Assembly (NCBI RefSeq): GCF_021134715.1
Contig: NC_060020.1
Location: 5,642,001 to 5,706,000 of the forward strand
From: Daphnia pulex
Lineage: Eukaryota > Arthropoda > Branchiopoda > Diplostraca > Daphniidae
Length of the DNA: 64,000 bases
Reading direction: 5' to 3'
The notes beneath the pieces are model-generated. The model worked only from the letters and a program-made list of their open reading frames with translations. It had not been told where the DNA came from and did not search any database. Below are positions 39,101-53,487 of this stretch, piece by piece. The position numbers were made by a program, and so were the translations under genes. Position 1 is the first letter of the stretch, and the number at the start of each line of letters is the position of its first letter.

Positions 39101-42100
39101 TACAAAGTCATCACGGTCATTCACGAAAGAGATGTCATGAATTATTTACCCGATCAATTCGAATCCTGGATCACAGACGTAGGTGACGGAGGCCGCTGCG
39201 CCGTGCAGTTGATTTGGGTCGTCGCTGATCTGGTCCGATCCTCCTAACACCATCTTGGCATTGAGCGGTGCCGGTGGTGGACCGCACTGCAGGCCACCTG
39301 ATCGTGCGTGATTCCAATAAAAACAAACGCGGTCAATTTAAAAAAAAAATGGAAATTGCCGGACTACAACACGGTAGTCATTCACAATCATTTGTTTTGT
39401 TTGTTCTTTCACAATGGGATCAAAATTAATTTAATAATGGGAATAAAGGTGTCATTGCGTACAAAATGCAATAAATGTGGGTGGTGAAAGAAAAAAAAAC
39501 ATTTCCCTTGTTTTCGTTCCGTGAGAAATTTCAACGTACGAACAAGACACCGCTGGGCGTCCGAAACGCTGAGACGAGGCAATGGCCGATTTTAGTCGAT
39601 GCCGTTGCACGAATAAAAATATTATTATAAAAAGAAAAAAAAAGAAAAAATGTGTGCCAGTCATTACGGGTGATGAAAACGCTGAATGAGTCAAGGATAA
39701 AACTAGGCCAGTCGGCTGTCGAGGAATATAGTACAGCCGACGCAACGGGCAGCATCGGCACCTCTGCAATCGCACAGGTAGCAGTCAGCACTCGGGGTCT
39801 TGTACTCGTCACATTGTTATGACGTTGCGCCATGAAAAATTTACAACGGTACATTATAATAACTCAGGGATTCTCTTGACTTCTTTTCCATCTCCACTTG
39901 CAGCAGCGCAAAGAGTTGAAAAATTGACACACGGTGATTTTCTCTTCTCGATAATCGAGACTTTCCAATGAAAGACAAAATTGGTCGTCATTATTTTTCG
40001 GCAGTTGACCACGACGTCTGGAACGATATGAACACCAGCGGTTGCAGCAATCAAAAAGCGGAGGAACAGAAATGACAGACAGGTTAGGTAAGATTCATCA
40101 AGATGGATGTACCGGTTTCGGGAATTTGATAGACAGCGTGAGTTCGCCCAGCACAATGGTCAAATAAATAACGCACGCAGACGACTACACGGTTAAAAGA
40201 GTGAAGATTATTGTGCGCACGCCACACAAAGACGAAAGCTCTGCAGCGCACATCGACCGACTTATTTGATATTTCTTCTGTGCTTTTTCTTTTTTTCAGT
40301 TTGTCAAGTTTCTTTATCACGGTCTCTACCTGTCCCAGAAATTCAATCACAAAACGAGAAACAACGCGCGAGAGTTTCAACGAAAATCTGAAGGCCATGG
40401 AACAAATGGCGGAAACGAGAGGATTTTGATGAGAGGCCGCGCGATAAAAATAGACAAAACATTCAAACAGCTCCACCCGTTTTCCGTCGTTATTTCGATT
40501 TTCTTTACGGTTCTTTGCTCTTTTGGTTAATTTCGTAGAAAAAAATAAAATAATAATAATATTTTCGCCGTGTGAAGCTTCAACAAAAGTGGGAAAAGGG
40601 CACGGCACCTGAGTATGAGAAAAACGAGTTGAAAAAATATATAATTCTTCCTTTTGTGGATAGTTAAAAAGACGGCAGCGTCGGGAAACAATCGTGATCG
40701 GAGACGTCGGTATTATATGCATACAATGACACTCTTGCGTCTATACGATAAAACAACCGTGATCTCTCTCTCTCTCTCGACTGCGAGAGCTTTGCGTGTC
40801 GATTTTGCCGGTCGATTAACCCCGACAGACCTTTCTAATTCTTCGCTGATATTTTTTCCTTGTTGTTCTTTTATTTTGCCGATTCGAAAGTGTTGAGCCT
40901 GAAAAAAATTTTGTGTTTGTTTGTTTCTTTCGCATGCCTGGTATCCAGCTGTCGGACGTGAGTCGTCAATCACCAGACCAGCAGCGCACTGATGACGCCA
41001 TCAGCACCGTCTGTCCTTGAAGAAAAAAGGCGAGGACACACAGTATGTACCTTAATGTTATCGCATCTGGCACGACTAGGGAATAAACCCCCCCGAAGAA
41101 ACGACGAGAAATAATAATATTCCGGGAAGTGCGCTAATAAGTGCACTATTTATTTAGGTTTTCCTCAAAATGAGCTGGTGGTGGAGGTTGTTTGTTTGCG
41201 ATTATTATTCTTCTCCAACGGCGATTCTGATATCAAATTGGTTATAATCGACTAGGGAAAAAGGAGGTTTTGGAACACATTTTTGGTGGGACAGTCGTTG
41301 GGAAACGGAGCAATCATGGACATGTTTTTTGGGGGGTTTCCAAGGTTTTTCTTTGAGTTCCCACAGGCGCAGTACGTTTTCAGTCGGAAGGTGACCATTT
41401 CCCGTTCACGAATTCTTAATTCGAATTTATTATCGTCGTTTTAATCAAGGATGCCTTGTAGACTCTTATTTCGTTCGACTAGCAACAGGTGGGTGTGGAT
41501 GTGATTTGTCCATTTGGGGACTTGAATTCTTCAAGCGGTTGCGGTGATTAAAAACCCCTAGCGCAAACCCACAGCAGAGGGTTACAAAAGAAGAGTGCGA
41601 GAGTCAAAGAAATAAAGGAATAGCTCGTTATTCGAGGACGAGTGCTCTCGTTCAGACACGCACCGTTGAATCCGCTGAATGGACACTTTAGTGCAACCCT
41701 ATTTCTTTATCTGTCACTCTTTCTTCAGCCAAAGTAAATATTATCAAAGCCTTACTGCAAATACACGGTAAACCGGCGACCGGTGGAATTTTTGGAGGCC
41801 ACAATCACGGATCCGTAAAGGCGTTCAGAAAAGGAGACCCACAATATAAGGGCTATAGAAATCGAAGCATGACAGGAATAGAATTGAAAAGAAAAATAAT
41901 AAGATTTTGTGGTGTTATTATTTTTATTTTTATTTTTCTTTGGCTTGCAAATGGCGGTCGCTGTTGACTAGTGTATGGTGACCAAAGCTGTTGGGTTTCC
42001 TTTCACCTGCGGCAGGACGTTACCCAGTGTTGTAGTATTTGAAAATGCCGCCCTAATGACCTACATCGTCCCCTCTCTCCCCGTGGGTATTTTCTGATAG

Positions 42101-43125
42101 TCTTTCCTATTTCTTCTTCCTTGTCTTCTTCCTTCTCATTCCAGCGGATAGATTATTCAACCGGCTTTAAGGGTAGCCGCTAGAGATTTCTCATTCCGGT
42201 TAACACATGTGTAGCGTGACTCAGCCAACGGGCGATTGATGGGCCCAGAAGGAAGAACAATTTCTTCTTCTATTTCCCTCTTGGCCTGCCGCTTCATCTT
42301 CAACTCATCCGAGATTTTGTGCTTCCATCTTTTTTCTTTTTCCTCCCTCCCTCCCTTGTCCCTTTATAAAATACGAAATCGTTAGTTTCATCACGGTACT
42401 CTAAACACGTGACCCCATTTAAAATGCCGGAGCGTCCCCCTTGCCCACCTGTCTAGAACCATTTAGAAGCCCAAGTTTTTTTTACCGGCTCCGGGATTAT
42501 TTTGTTGAAAGACCAGAAAACCGGTCAAGTTAAAGATCACGAATTTTGTTCGCCGGTACTTCTGACTAGCTCTGGTAGTAATCGTCCTAATTGGCAAAAC
42601 ACGTTAAAGGTTCCTCGATGACATCTGCATAAAATTACAAAACAACCTAAAAGACGAGGGCATTGAATGAACTTTCAAGGGGCGTTCCAATTACTTCCCA
42701 ATTCTATGTCCGATAACAGTTTCGATTGCGTCGTAATTTCAATTCAAACGGTCGTGCAACGCAACACACACAAAAAAAAAATCCATTTGTTGCCCTATGC
42801 AAATGTCATCATCTGACAGCGTCTTCTTATAGAAGTAGAAACGAAACTTGTTTTGAAATACTATGTACAAAATACGGGATTTAGAAAAACAAAATCGATT
42901 GGTGGTAAAAAAGGTTGATTTTGTGAGAAATCGTACCTTTTACCTATTTACCTTTTTCATTCAGGTATACTATAATGGGCGAGGCCCGCCATGTACATAC
43001 GAAAAGGGTAAAAGAGAATAAGAAGAAAGAAAAAAGGGCATGGTTTTACCTATCACTGGAATCGTTGCAATCCATCCCAAGGTAAGCAACAGCACTAGCC
43101 GTTGGCGGTTTGTGTAATGTGTCAT
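30142..43125 (-). CDS. fw: Furrowed-type selectin-like receptor (FTP, C-type lectin, sushi domains)
   Basis: Eighteen coding exons: 43125-43050, 39297-39150, 37434-37376, 35199-34978, 34899-34810, 34700-34575, 34133-33919, 33501-33282, 33210-33034, 32953-32774, 32707-32354, 32279-32106, 32021-31596, 31521-31342, 31275-31096, 31021-30842, 30780-30630, 30559-30142; 3576 nt, 1191 aa. Order: signal peptide (LVLLLTLGWIATIPVIG), a sushi/CCP module split over two exons (about 27-94), an FTP/fucolectin domain (TNVALRKSANQSS, HDLEIRVGN; 95-240), a C-type lectin domain (WVGAQKE, WNDVGC; 241-385), ten CCP modules (386-1002), a transmembrane helix near 1027-1050 and a cytoplasmic tail. This matches Drosophila Furrowed, a cell-adhesion receptor used in planar polarity and eye/bristle development. 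The 3-kb-scale introns are confined to the 5' end. Confidence 0.93.
35200..43049 (-). other. Large 5' introns of furrowed
   Basis: Three introns (43049-39298, 39149-37435, 37375-35200) separate the signal-peptide and split-CCP exons from the FTP exons. They are low-complexity, with CT runs and poly-purine tracts. I see no nested gene. Confidence 0.6.
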
Positions 43126-43976
43126 GACGCCGTCTGATCCGTGTTGATGCAGATCACAACGATCGACTCCACTTTCGCTTCAAGTAATCCAGCAGGTGGG
43201 GGGGGGGGACGAGTCTCGAACTCGACACAAAAGATTACACAACAACTGCTGATGTCAATTGATAACACTTGCAAAAAATTCTGCTCAAGAATGAGTCAAA
43301 CCGAAATGATCAATCTTGGCATTTTCCAACTTTCTTTCACTCTGTAAATCCAAACTTTAGTGAGAAAAAGAAAAAAAAATTCAAGGCGAGAATACAATAT
43401 AAGGAGGTGAATACAAAATAAACTGGCGGAGAGCCACAGCGAACACAACTCGACTGGGCCGTAGCAAGCGAGAGACTGACGCCTTTGATGGCGAGGCTAA
43501 GCGAAAGTTGTTGCAGCAGCTACCACCTTTCCCTCTGAGCACGGGTCTATAGCTCGATAGCCATTGGGAACTGTGTTACGAGTGCTGACTCTGTGTGTGT
43601 GTGTGTGTGTTTGTATGCTTGCCTAGTATGCGTGACTAGACACGCCAAGCCCAGCATGCACGACAAAGCCCTGGCTTTTCAGCAGAGCCCACAGCGGGTT
43701 CTTACATATGAGGCCACCTGTCCTCCTCAACTCGCTCTTCCTTTGCGCATTCACGAATGACTCGGCGAGTCGACTTGCCAAGTTAACTTACGCCTGGTGG
43801 GTTTTTATACCAAACGGACGGACGGACGGGCGTCTTCCTGTGCGATTTCAAGGACTTGATAAGAAGCAATCTGACATTTCCTTTTGCGTTTATAGTGCCT
43901 GTGTCATTTCTACATGTTTGGTAAAAGTAAATCTGTTACACATGAAATAACGCAGAAAGTTGTTCTTTTTTCGAAA
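43126..43976. other. Intergenic region between furrowed and GH1 gene
   Basis: Contains the presumed furrowed 5' UTR/promoter (5' side on the minus strand), a poly-G run at 43198-43209 and a (GT)n microsatellite at 43592-43610. No coding exon is supported. Confidence 0.45.
43592..43610. repeat. (GT)n microsatellite
   Basis: An uninterrupted GT dinucleotide run in the region upstream of furrowed. Confidence 0.85.
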
Positions 43977-47215
<3,239 letters not shown>

Positions 47216-47248
47216 TTTTCGATGAAGACGAACTACGCAGAAATACAA

Positions 47249-47289
47249 ACTGAACTTAGGATATCGTCTCTAAAAATTTTACTTATATA
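47249..47289 (-). promoter_or_regulatory. TATA box and initiator of the GH1 gene
   Basis: Minus-strand TATATAAG at 47289-47282 and TCAGT initiator at 47253-47249, about 36 bp from TATA start to initiator and 34 bp before the ATG. This arrangement fits a strong, regulated arthropod promoter such as those of digestive enzymes. Confidence 0.7.
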
Positions 47290-49226
47290 CAGAAACATAT
47301 ATCGAAACACGGGTGTTGAAGAGATAGCAATAATCTGTTATCTTAAGGAATATCTCTCCAGGGTTTTGCTGCTGTTTGCTCAGACTGATAGATGCACAGT
47401 CTACAATTCAAAAAGCAAATATCAAATCCGGCTTTGACATGTTAATTACATAAGATGCAAAGTGGACTTTGTGGAGATAAAGACACCTAGCATAAAAACA
47501 AATCTCGCTTTACATAAAGGTAGCATTTTCCAACTTTCTGATCTGAATCCAAGATATTTTCGTGCGAGAATTAGCAGTCTGTGTGATGCAACTGCTTTGT
47601 CTGAATGTGGCAAGTCATCTGTATTTCAAGCGACGACTGTTGTAACTGATTATTTAAAGCCCTTCTCACATTGACAGTTGAGAATGTTTCCGTACTATCT
47701 TGACCACAAAATGTGAATAAAACATTCCCAACCATGCACGGTATAAACAGATGGTCGAACAGTAAAGCCGGCTTTCTGATAAACCATATTAAATGATTTT
47801 AATCTCTCATTTCTCATATGTCTAGTAATGCAAAAAAAAAAGGCCTACGGGCTGTGTCCTCGCACAACCAAATGACGGACTTCCGACGTCCTTACGTCCG
47901 TCAGTTGGCCATTAACGAAGCAGCGGAAGATATCAATGTCACCGAACAAAAAATTGCGTCCCGGAAACTGAAAATTAAAAAAAAAGTGTGGATTTGTTCA
48001 TCGCCAGGTATCAAAAAACGGTAATTACCGGATGTCACGAATACCAACGAGGACACCCGTCGAGTGCATTATGAATATGAGCAGGATAGAAGATACCGCT
48101 AGAGAGGTTGCGACATTCCCCTAGAACTGGTAAAGGCATTAAAGATTGGTTATTGTCTGAAACACAGCAAGTGTCGCAAGATACTTTCAAACAACAGTTT
48201 CCCGTCAATTTATGAGTCTGCTCTTATTCTGCTTTAATGCCAAACGCATTTCAGAGGCCTTTCTTGTATATAACATCTCACTTTTTTATTTTTTTTAAGG
48301 TGACGTTTTCCCATAACAACCATTAAGGGTTTGAAAATGTCTTGAGTTCAGGTTGTAGATCTCTTATTATATGCCGCTGCATAAATAAAGGTGACCTGAT
48401 GGGTAAAAACTACAGAATCGAGGGCGAGGTGAGGACCGAGATACTTACCTTTTTTTAAGTACAACAATGGCATGGGCATAGTAGCGTGGGCATTTTCGCA
48501 TTATTTGAGGTGAACCATAGGAAGTGTTTTTTTTTTTTTTTCTCTCGGCGTAAAAACTCTGCCGGTTCTCACACCCACAAACAGCAGACTTCATCCACAT
48601 GATACAAAAGGCGAATGGCTAACCATGGAGTGAAATCAACTAAATATACCTCATCATGGTCGCCTTTTCTCTTTCACCGTGATCACTGACCGCAACTGAG
48701 AAAGTCGCGCAGTACGTTCGTTTATGAACAGCCACCGCCCCGATCAGCAGCTCTGGGCCCTTCCATGATTGCATCCTGCTGGGTTGAGTGACAATAAAAA
48801 TAATATGTAAATTCAAAAATCAAGACAAAAATTATTGGCAAATTCCCGTTCCGTACTTCATGACAGGGCATTTGTTTATTCAGTAAATGTAAAAAAAAAA
48901 AGAGCAGAACTTAGCAGTCTGTAGGATTTGGACCGACCCGATGGAATGAGAGTCTTAAAATTACATTTTTACTGTACATTTAAGATGACACTATGGACAG
49001 AATTAAGCAAAACGAGAGAAAAAAGAAATTTGGTGCGCTTGTAAGTAGAAAATGTAGCTTCAAAATATTTTCGATTAACTGATATTGAATACATTTTCCA
49101 CAATCAATTGCATTTATGTATACTTGATGTAGGAGGTGTACGGCACAACGAGATGGTCGACGAGAGGCAGACAGGTTGAAGACTGAAGAGCATCATGAGG
49201 GGAGATCGGAAGTGTGAAAAAAGCGG
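47290..49226. other. Intergenic region, no supported gene
   Basis: Short open stretches at 47462-47674 and 47818-48024 (+) have no recognised domain or splice partner. There are poly-T and poly-A runs near 48527-48542 and 48892-48902. The 3' UTR of PPP1R11 presumably occupies the last part. Confidence 0.4.
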
Positions 49227-51166
49227 TTATGTGGCTTCTTTGGAGTTTTTGTGCTCCACATGGCCACTGCAGTGATCACACTCGTCTTCTTCAGACTCCG
49301 AAGAACTCTCCCCAAACTTGTGTGGCTTTTTGTACACACAACAACCTGAGAAGGAGAAATAAATTATGTAGAAAATGAACGAATTAAAAGCACATTTTCA
49401 AAATCAATTAATAGAAAATTACGACTTTCCCATTCAAAGATCTTGCCTTACATTTAGATTTCTTCCGTCCTAGATGTTCGTTATCGACCGTGTCCTGCGA
49501 CCAACCCACTTTCTTGGACGTCTGGGGTTTCTTCAAAGTTAGAACCACTGTCGATTCCTGAAAAACAAAAAAAAAAAAATAATTTGATAACGTAGGTTTA
49601 AGCTAAATTAAAATTCGTCGACTTTAACTAATATAACTTGGTAAAGTGGACAGCCAAATGAACTTAATAATCTTTCGCTTTTATTCGGATTCAAATGTAA
49701 TTATTACACAATTTAAAATAATAATTTCGTGAGTCTAATTTATAATGCCACTTTCTCTGAGTTGCTGTATCTGCACTGAAGAATAACCCAATCGATCCTG
49801 AAGCACGGATTCAGTGTGTTGGCCCAATTCTGGAGGAGGAAGTCGAATATAGTTGCCTGAATTGCTAAACTCGACTGGTGGGCCGACAAGTTTAAGAGTA
49901 CCGGCTGAAGGATGGTCAATTTCCTGTACCATACGGTTATGTTGCACTTGAGGATCAGCAAAGACCTCAGATAATGAGTTAATGGGGCCATACGAAAAAT
50001 GCGCACCACGAAAGAGTTCCATCCACTCTGAGTTCGTTTTGGTTGCCAGAGTTTTACCAATTTCGTCAACGAGTTCACTTCTATGTTTGACTCGCAATGC
50101 ATTCGTCAGGTATTTTGGATCGGAAGACAAATCGCTTCGGCAGATTCTCGAACAAAGTTCACGAAATTGGCGATCGTTAGTTCCGCCAACTGTTACGTAG
50201 CCGTCGGATGTTGGAAATGCCTGGTAAGGCACAATGCTTTCATGTGCTGTGCCCCAACGCTTAGCTTCTTGTCCAGCCATTAGATAGTTGGATCCAAGAT
50301 TCACCAAACAAGCGACTTGAGTTGAGAGCAAATTTGCGCTTATTCGCTGGCCAGTGTTGGTTTTCTGTCGTTGGAACAAAGCTGCCATTATAGCTCCATG
50401 AGCGTATAAACCAGTAGCCAAGTCCGTTAGAGCTACCCCAGTTTTACAAGGAGCTCCATCTTCTGGCCCTGTTATGTGAATGAGTCCGCCGATGGAAGAT
50501 GCAATGACGTCGTAACCTGGTCGAGAAGCATAAGGGCCAGTGCTCCCATATCCAGTGATTGAGCAGTAAATAAGTTGTGGGTTAATTTTCTTTAAATCTT
50601 CATATCCCAAGCCATATTCTTCCATTTTCCCTGGTAAATAGTTTTCAACCAGTACATCACTTTGCATTGCCAGTTGTTCAATGATTTTCTTTCCTTCTTC
50701 AGATTTCAAGTCAATGCAAATACTTTTCTTATTCCGATTAATGCTGATGAAATAACAACTTGTGTTTCCAACAAATGGAGGTCCCCAGCTTCTTGTGTCA
50801 TCCCCCACCTTCAATCGTTCAACCTTCAAAATATCAGCCCCCAAATCACCAAGGATTTGTGTACAGTAAGGGCCAGCTAAAACACGAGTAAGATCCAATA
50901 CTTTTACACCTGCCAATGCATCACTGACTGTTGAACTGTACCTAGTACGCACTTTTGATGGATCTTTTATCAATGCCTTTTGAAATAACTTCATTCGAAC
51001 AAAAGAAAGCATTTTGAACTGAAAGTAGGTTGTTATACAGGAGAACAGGAGAAAAAAAAACAATATACAAAATCTTCTCTTAGTTGCTCACCTCCTGTTT
51101 TTCAGATGTGGTTTCTGTTTGTATGGATGTCTGGGTTTCCTCTATGCTTCGTGAAGCCATTGCCAT
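49227..51166 (-). CDS. PPP1R11: Protein phosphatase 1 regulatory inhibitor subunit 11
   Basis: Exons 51166-51092, 49557-49452 and 49345-49227 (300 nt, 99 aa; human about 126). An acidic/Thr-rich N-terminus (ETQTSIQTETTSEK) leads into STVVLTLKKPQ, then KKVGW, the RVxF-like PP1-docking motif (41-44), [22 protein letters not shown] and FGESS followed by an acidic tract with DECDHCSGHVEH. This is the conserved core of Inhibitor-3: a small, mostly disordered protein that inhibits PP1 and whose Cys-rich part has been reported to act as an E3 ligase. Intron 1 is 1534 bp and contains the complete SUGCT reading frame on the same strand. The family match is firm, and frame is kept at both junctions (phase 0, then 1). 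Confidence 0.93.
49680..49685 (-). terminator. Poly(A) signal after SUGCT, inside PPP1R11 intron 1
   Basis: Minus-strand AATAAA about 50 bp after the SUGCT stop and 120 bp before PPP1R11 exon 2. Its use would end a SUGCT transcript within the intron. Confidence 0.6.
49735..51012 (-). CDS. SUGCT: Succinate--hydroxymethylglutarate CoA-transferase (class III)
   Basis: A single uninterrupted exon of 425 aa. The N-terminus (MLSFVRMKLFQKALIK) is basic and amphipathic, like a mitochondrial presequence. It is followed by the CoA-transferase family III core: GVKVLDLTRVLAGPYCTQILGDLGADILKVE, then SINRNKKSICIDL, ITGYGSTGP and GVALTDLATGLYAHGA. In the last, Asp197 corresponds to the catalytic Asp that forms the acyl-anhydride intermediate. 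Known SUGCT transfers CoA from succinyl-CoA to glutarate in mitochondria. A strong acceptor (CTACTTTCAG) lies 6 bases before the ATG and stays in frame with PPP1R11 exon 1, so the transcript probably starts at that shared exon. Intronless structure among intron-rich genes suggests a retro-copied or intron-cleared gene. I chose the ATG at 51012 because the upstream codons are intron sequence. Confidence 0.9.
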   Translation of the reverse strand: MLSFVRMKLFQKALIKDPSKVRTRYSSTVSDALAGVKVLDLTRVLAGPYCTQILGDLGADILKVERLKVGDDTRSWGPPFVGNTSCYFISINRNKKSICIDLKSEEGKKIIEQLAMQSDVLVENYLPGKMEEYGLGYEDLKKINPQLIYCSITGYGSTGPYASRPGYDVIASSIGGLIHITGPEDGAPCKTGVALTDLATGLYAHGAIMAALFQRQKTNTGQRISANLLSTQVACLVNLGSNYLMAGQEAKRWGTAHESIVPYQAFPTSDGYVTVGGTNDRQFRELCSRICRSDLSSDPKYLTNALRVKHRSELVDEIGKTLATKTNSEWMELFRGAHFSYGPINSLSEVFADPQVQHNRMVQEIDHPSAGTLKLVGPPVEFSNSGNYIRLPPPELGQHTESVLQDRLGYSSVQIQQLRESGIIN

Positions 51167-51508
51167 AATCTGTTATTCAATTTAATGTAAACGCAAAATT
51201 TATAAACCCGTAACTTTATCGTTTAATTCTTTCTAGATTCTTGAACGATTTAAAGGAATAACCGAATTTATAGCAACAAACGACGAGAGACGTAGAAAAT
51301 ATCAATTGCCTCACCACTTGGATCGCTTCAGAAGAAGAAGAGCAGCCGACATCACGTCGTCAAGAGTTGGCGCGAAATGTTGTTAAATTAAAATTTAGTA
51401 TCATTCCATTAGGTCTGTGGTAATGTTCGTGCTATCTTATCAATCACATATACTTTTCAAATCAGAAATAGTAATTATTTAGAATTATCCCACTACTAGA
51501 AAACTTAT

Positions 51509-51611
51509 TTAACCGTATTTGTTTGCTTTAATGTTTCGTTCAATTCAATATGAGCCATCGAGTCGCGTAATAAGTCGAAGACTTCGTCATCTAGTGATGT
51601 ATTAATGAACT
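51509..51611 (-). CDS. Possible orphan terminal exon
   Basis: After an acceptor (TTTTTTATAG), 34 codons remain open to TAA: it begins FINTSLDDEVFDLLRDS and ends QTNTVK. Only phase 0 is open. No matching donor was found in the 280 bp before NIFK on the opposite strand, so the gene is either incomplete in my reading or a remnant. Confidence 0.3.
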
Positions 51612-51892
51612 ATAAAAAATAAGAAAGAAAATTAATTGTGTTTGGATTGGTTTGCTAGATTAGAAATATATAAAATGTGCATAATAAATATTGTGAATTA
51701 AATTCTGTCGGTTGTTGCAGAATGAAGCAACGATTTATTTTATTTTAAGTTTTGTGTTTCCGATAGCTATCGCTTGGTTCGCAAGGAGTAATGAAAAGCA
51801 GACAATACTTTAGACTTGTTTGATCGCACGTGGCGTTGTTCAATAATTTTGTGGCTTCTGATAATTTTGACATTAAATAATCTTGATTGAAA

Positions 51893-53487
51893 ATGACTGA
51901 CGTTGTCCAGGAAATCAAGAAATCGGAGAAGAAGAAGAAAACCGATGTTAAAAAGACCGCTGTCAAGAAAAACGCTGTCAAGAAAACCGCTGTAAAATCT
52001 ACCAAATCTGATGCGACTTTGTTGAAAGATGCTAAAAAAAGAATAATGAGTCGCCAGGTTTGTCTTTTGTCATTCTGTTTTTTTGTTGATGCAACTCTCA
52101 AAATTTTGTTTTCATGAATTTTTCATTATAGAAAAAGACCAAGAAAGATTCTAAGAAAGAAGGAAAGGTTAAAGTCAAAACTACAAAGAAAAACCCCAAG
52201 AAACGTGGAGTTGTCTACCTTGGTCATATTCCCCATGGTTTTTATGAAGAAGAATTAAGAGGTTTCTTTTCACAGTTTGGGGAAGTTTCTCGAGTTAAAG
52301 TCTCAAGGAGTTCCAAAGTAAGAATCCTACATATTATGACAAATTATTTATGCTAACTTATTTAAAATTTAAAATACACAGACAGGGAAAAGCAAAGGAT
52401 ATGCTTTCATCGAATTTGCCTTCAATGATGTTGCTAAAATTGTTGCGGAAACTATGAACAACTATCTCATGTTTGAAAGGCTTGTAAAAGGTACGAGGAT
52501 TTTTTATAATATTATCGACAATTTTTTAAAATCAAGAATCGAAATTTACTACTTTTCTATTCAGCCCAGTATATTCCACCAGAGAAGGTTCATTCCAATA
52601 CGTTTCCCATTCGCTTCATGACTCCCGAATGTTATCCAGCACTTGTGCGAAGGAATCGTGTTTTGTCAAAACAAGATAAGCCCGTAACTGAAGTTAACAA
52701 AAAGAAGCACAGAAGCCGCATCCAATTTAAAATAAGCCGAGCTGTCAGTGGGCTTAAGGAACTAGGTATTGACCACCATCCTCAAATCTACGACCCAGAA
52801 GTCGGTGAGCTCCAGAATGAAAGCATTTCTCTCACTAATGACGATGAAGTTCCTCAGCTGGTTGCAATTCAGCCTAGTACTACTACTGAGAATAAACCAT
52901 CAAAGAAAGTGGGAAAGGCGCTCAAGAAGGACAACGTCAAAGTGAAACCAACCACAGATTCCACACCCACGAAACCGACTAATGTTACAGCAGATGCCGT
53001 CTCAGTTGCCGTTCAACCAACTACACCAGAAAAAACATCGCCCAAAATAACGCGTAATCAACGTAAAGCTCTCCTGAAAAAGAACAAAGATAATGCTGTT
53101 GAGGTGAAGCCTACAAAAGATTCCTCACCGGCCGCCCCGACTGAAGCAGAAAAAGTCCTCAAGTTAGACCAGAAAGCATCGCCCAAAGCGAACAATGGAA
53201 GCAATACTAAGGAATCGCCAAAAGGGAAAAGGAAAAGCTTAGCAGTAACTGAAACCAATCCAGCAGCAAGTGTTGCGGTATCGCAATCGCCAAGCAAACG
53301 TTCGAAATTAACTACTCCTGCTAAAGCTGATAACACACCTTCGAAGAAGGATTCTAAAGTGTCAGCCAAGCCTTCTCCTCAACCCGCTAAAACATCTGAA
53401 AAAGCCAAGCCCAAGACTTTGGAAAAAGCTACTGCTCCATCAAAATTACCCGTACTACGTTCCGTTAAAGGGAAAAAGTCTGTTTGA
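51893..53487 (+). CDS. NIFK: MKI67 FHA domain-interacting nucleolar phosphoprotein
   Basis: Exons 51893-52057, 52132-52317, 52382-52490 and 52565-53487 (1383 nt, 460 aa). A Lys-rich N-terminus precedes one RRM (residues about 82-158): RNP2 is VVYLGHIP and RNP1 is KGYAFIEF, with [12 protein letters not shown] between. The RRM is followed by the family region [16 protein letters not shown] and a basic segment. The C-terminal half is a long Lys/Pro/Ser/Thr-rich disordered tail with repeated KxSPK and KPTxDSxP patterns. Human NIFK is shorter (about 293 aa); the extra length is the tail. The family acts in nucleolar pre-rRNA processing and chromosome-surface association through Ki-67. The minus-strand open frame over exon 1 is a composition shadow of Lys codons. 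Confidence 0.9.

Noticed and set aside
48430-48470. ATACTTACCT, like the 5' end of U1 snRNA
   Set aside because: The following sequence (TTTTTTAAGT) does not continue as U1, and there is no Sm site or stem pattern.
51013-51063. Upstream in-frame extension of SUGCT (MFFFLLFSCITTYFQFK)
   Set aside because: It lies in the polypyrimidine tract and acceptor of the intron, so it is probably not translated.
51746-51872. Minus-strand frame MSKLSEATKLLNNATC... as a first exon joined to 51611-51509
   Set aside because: No donor gives the phase 0 needed to reach the open frame at 51611; it lies in the NIFK promoter.
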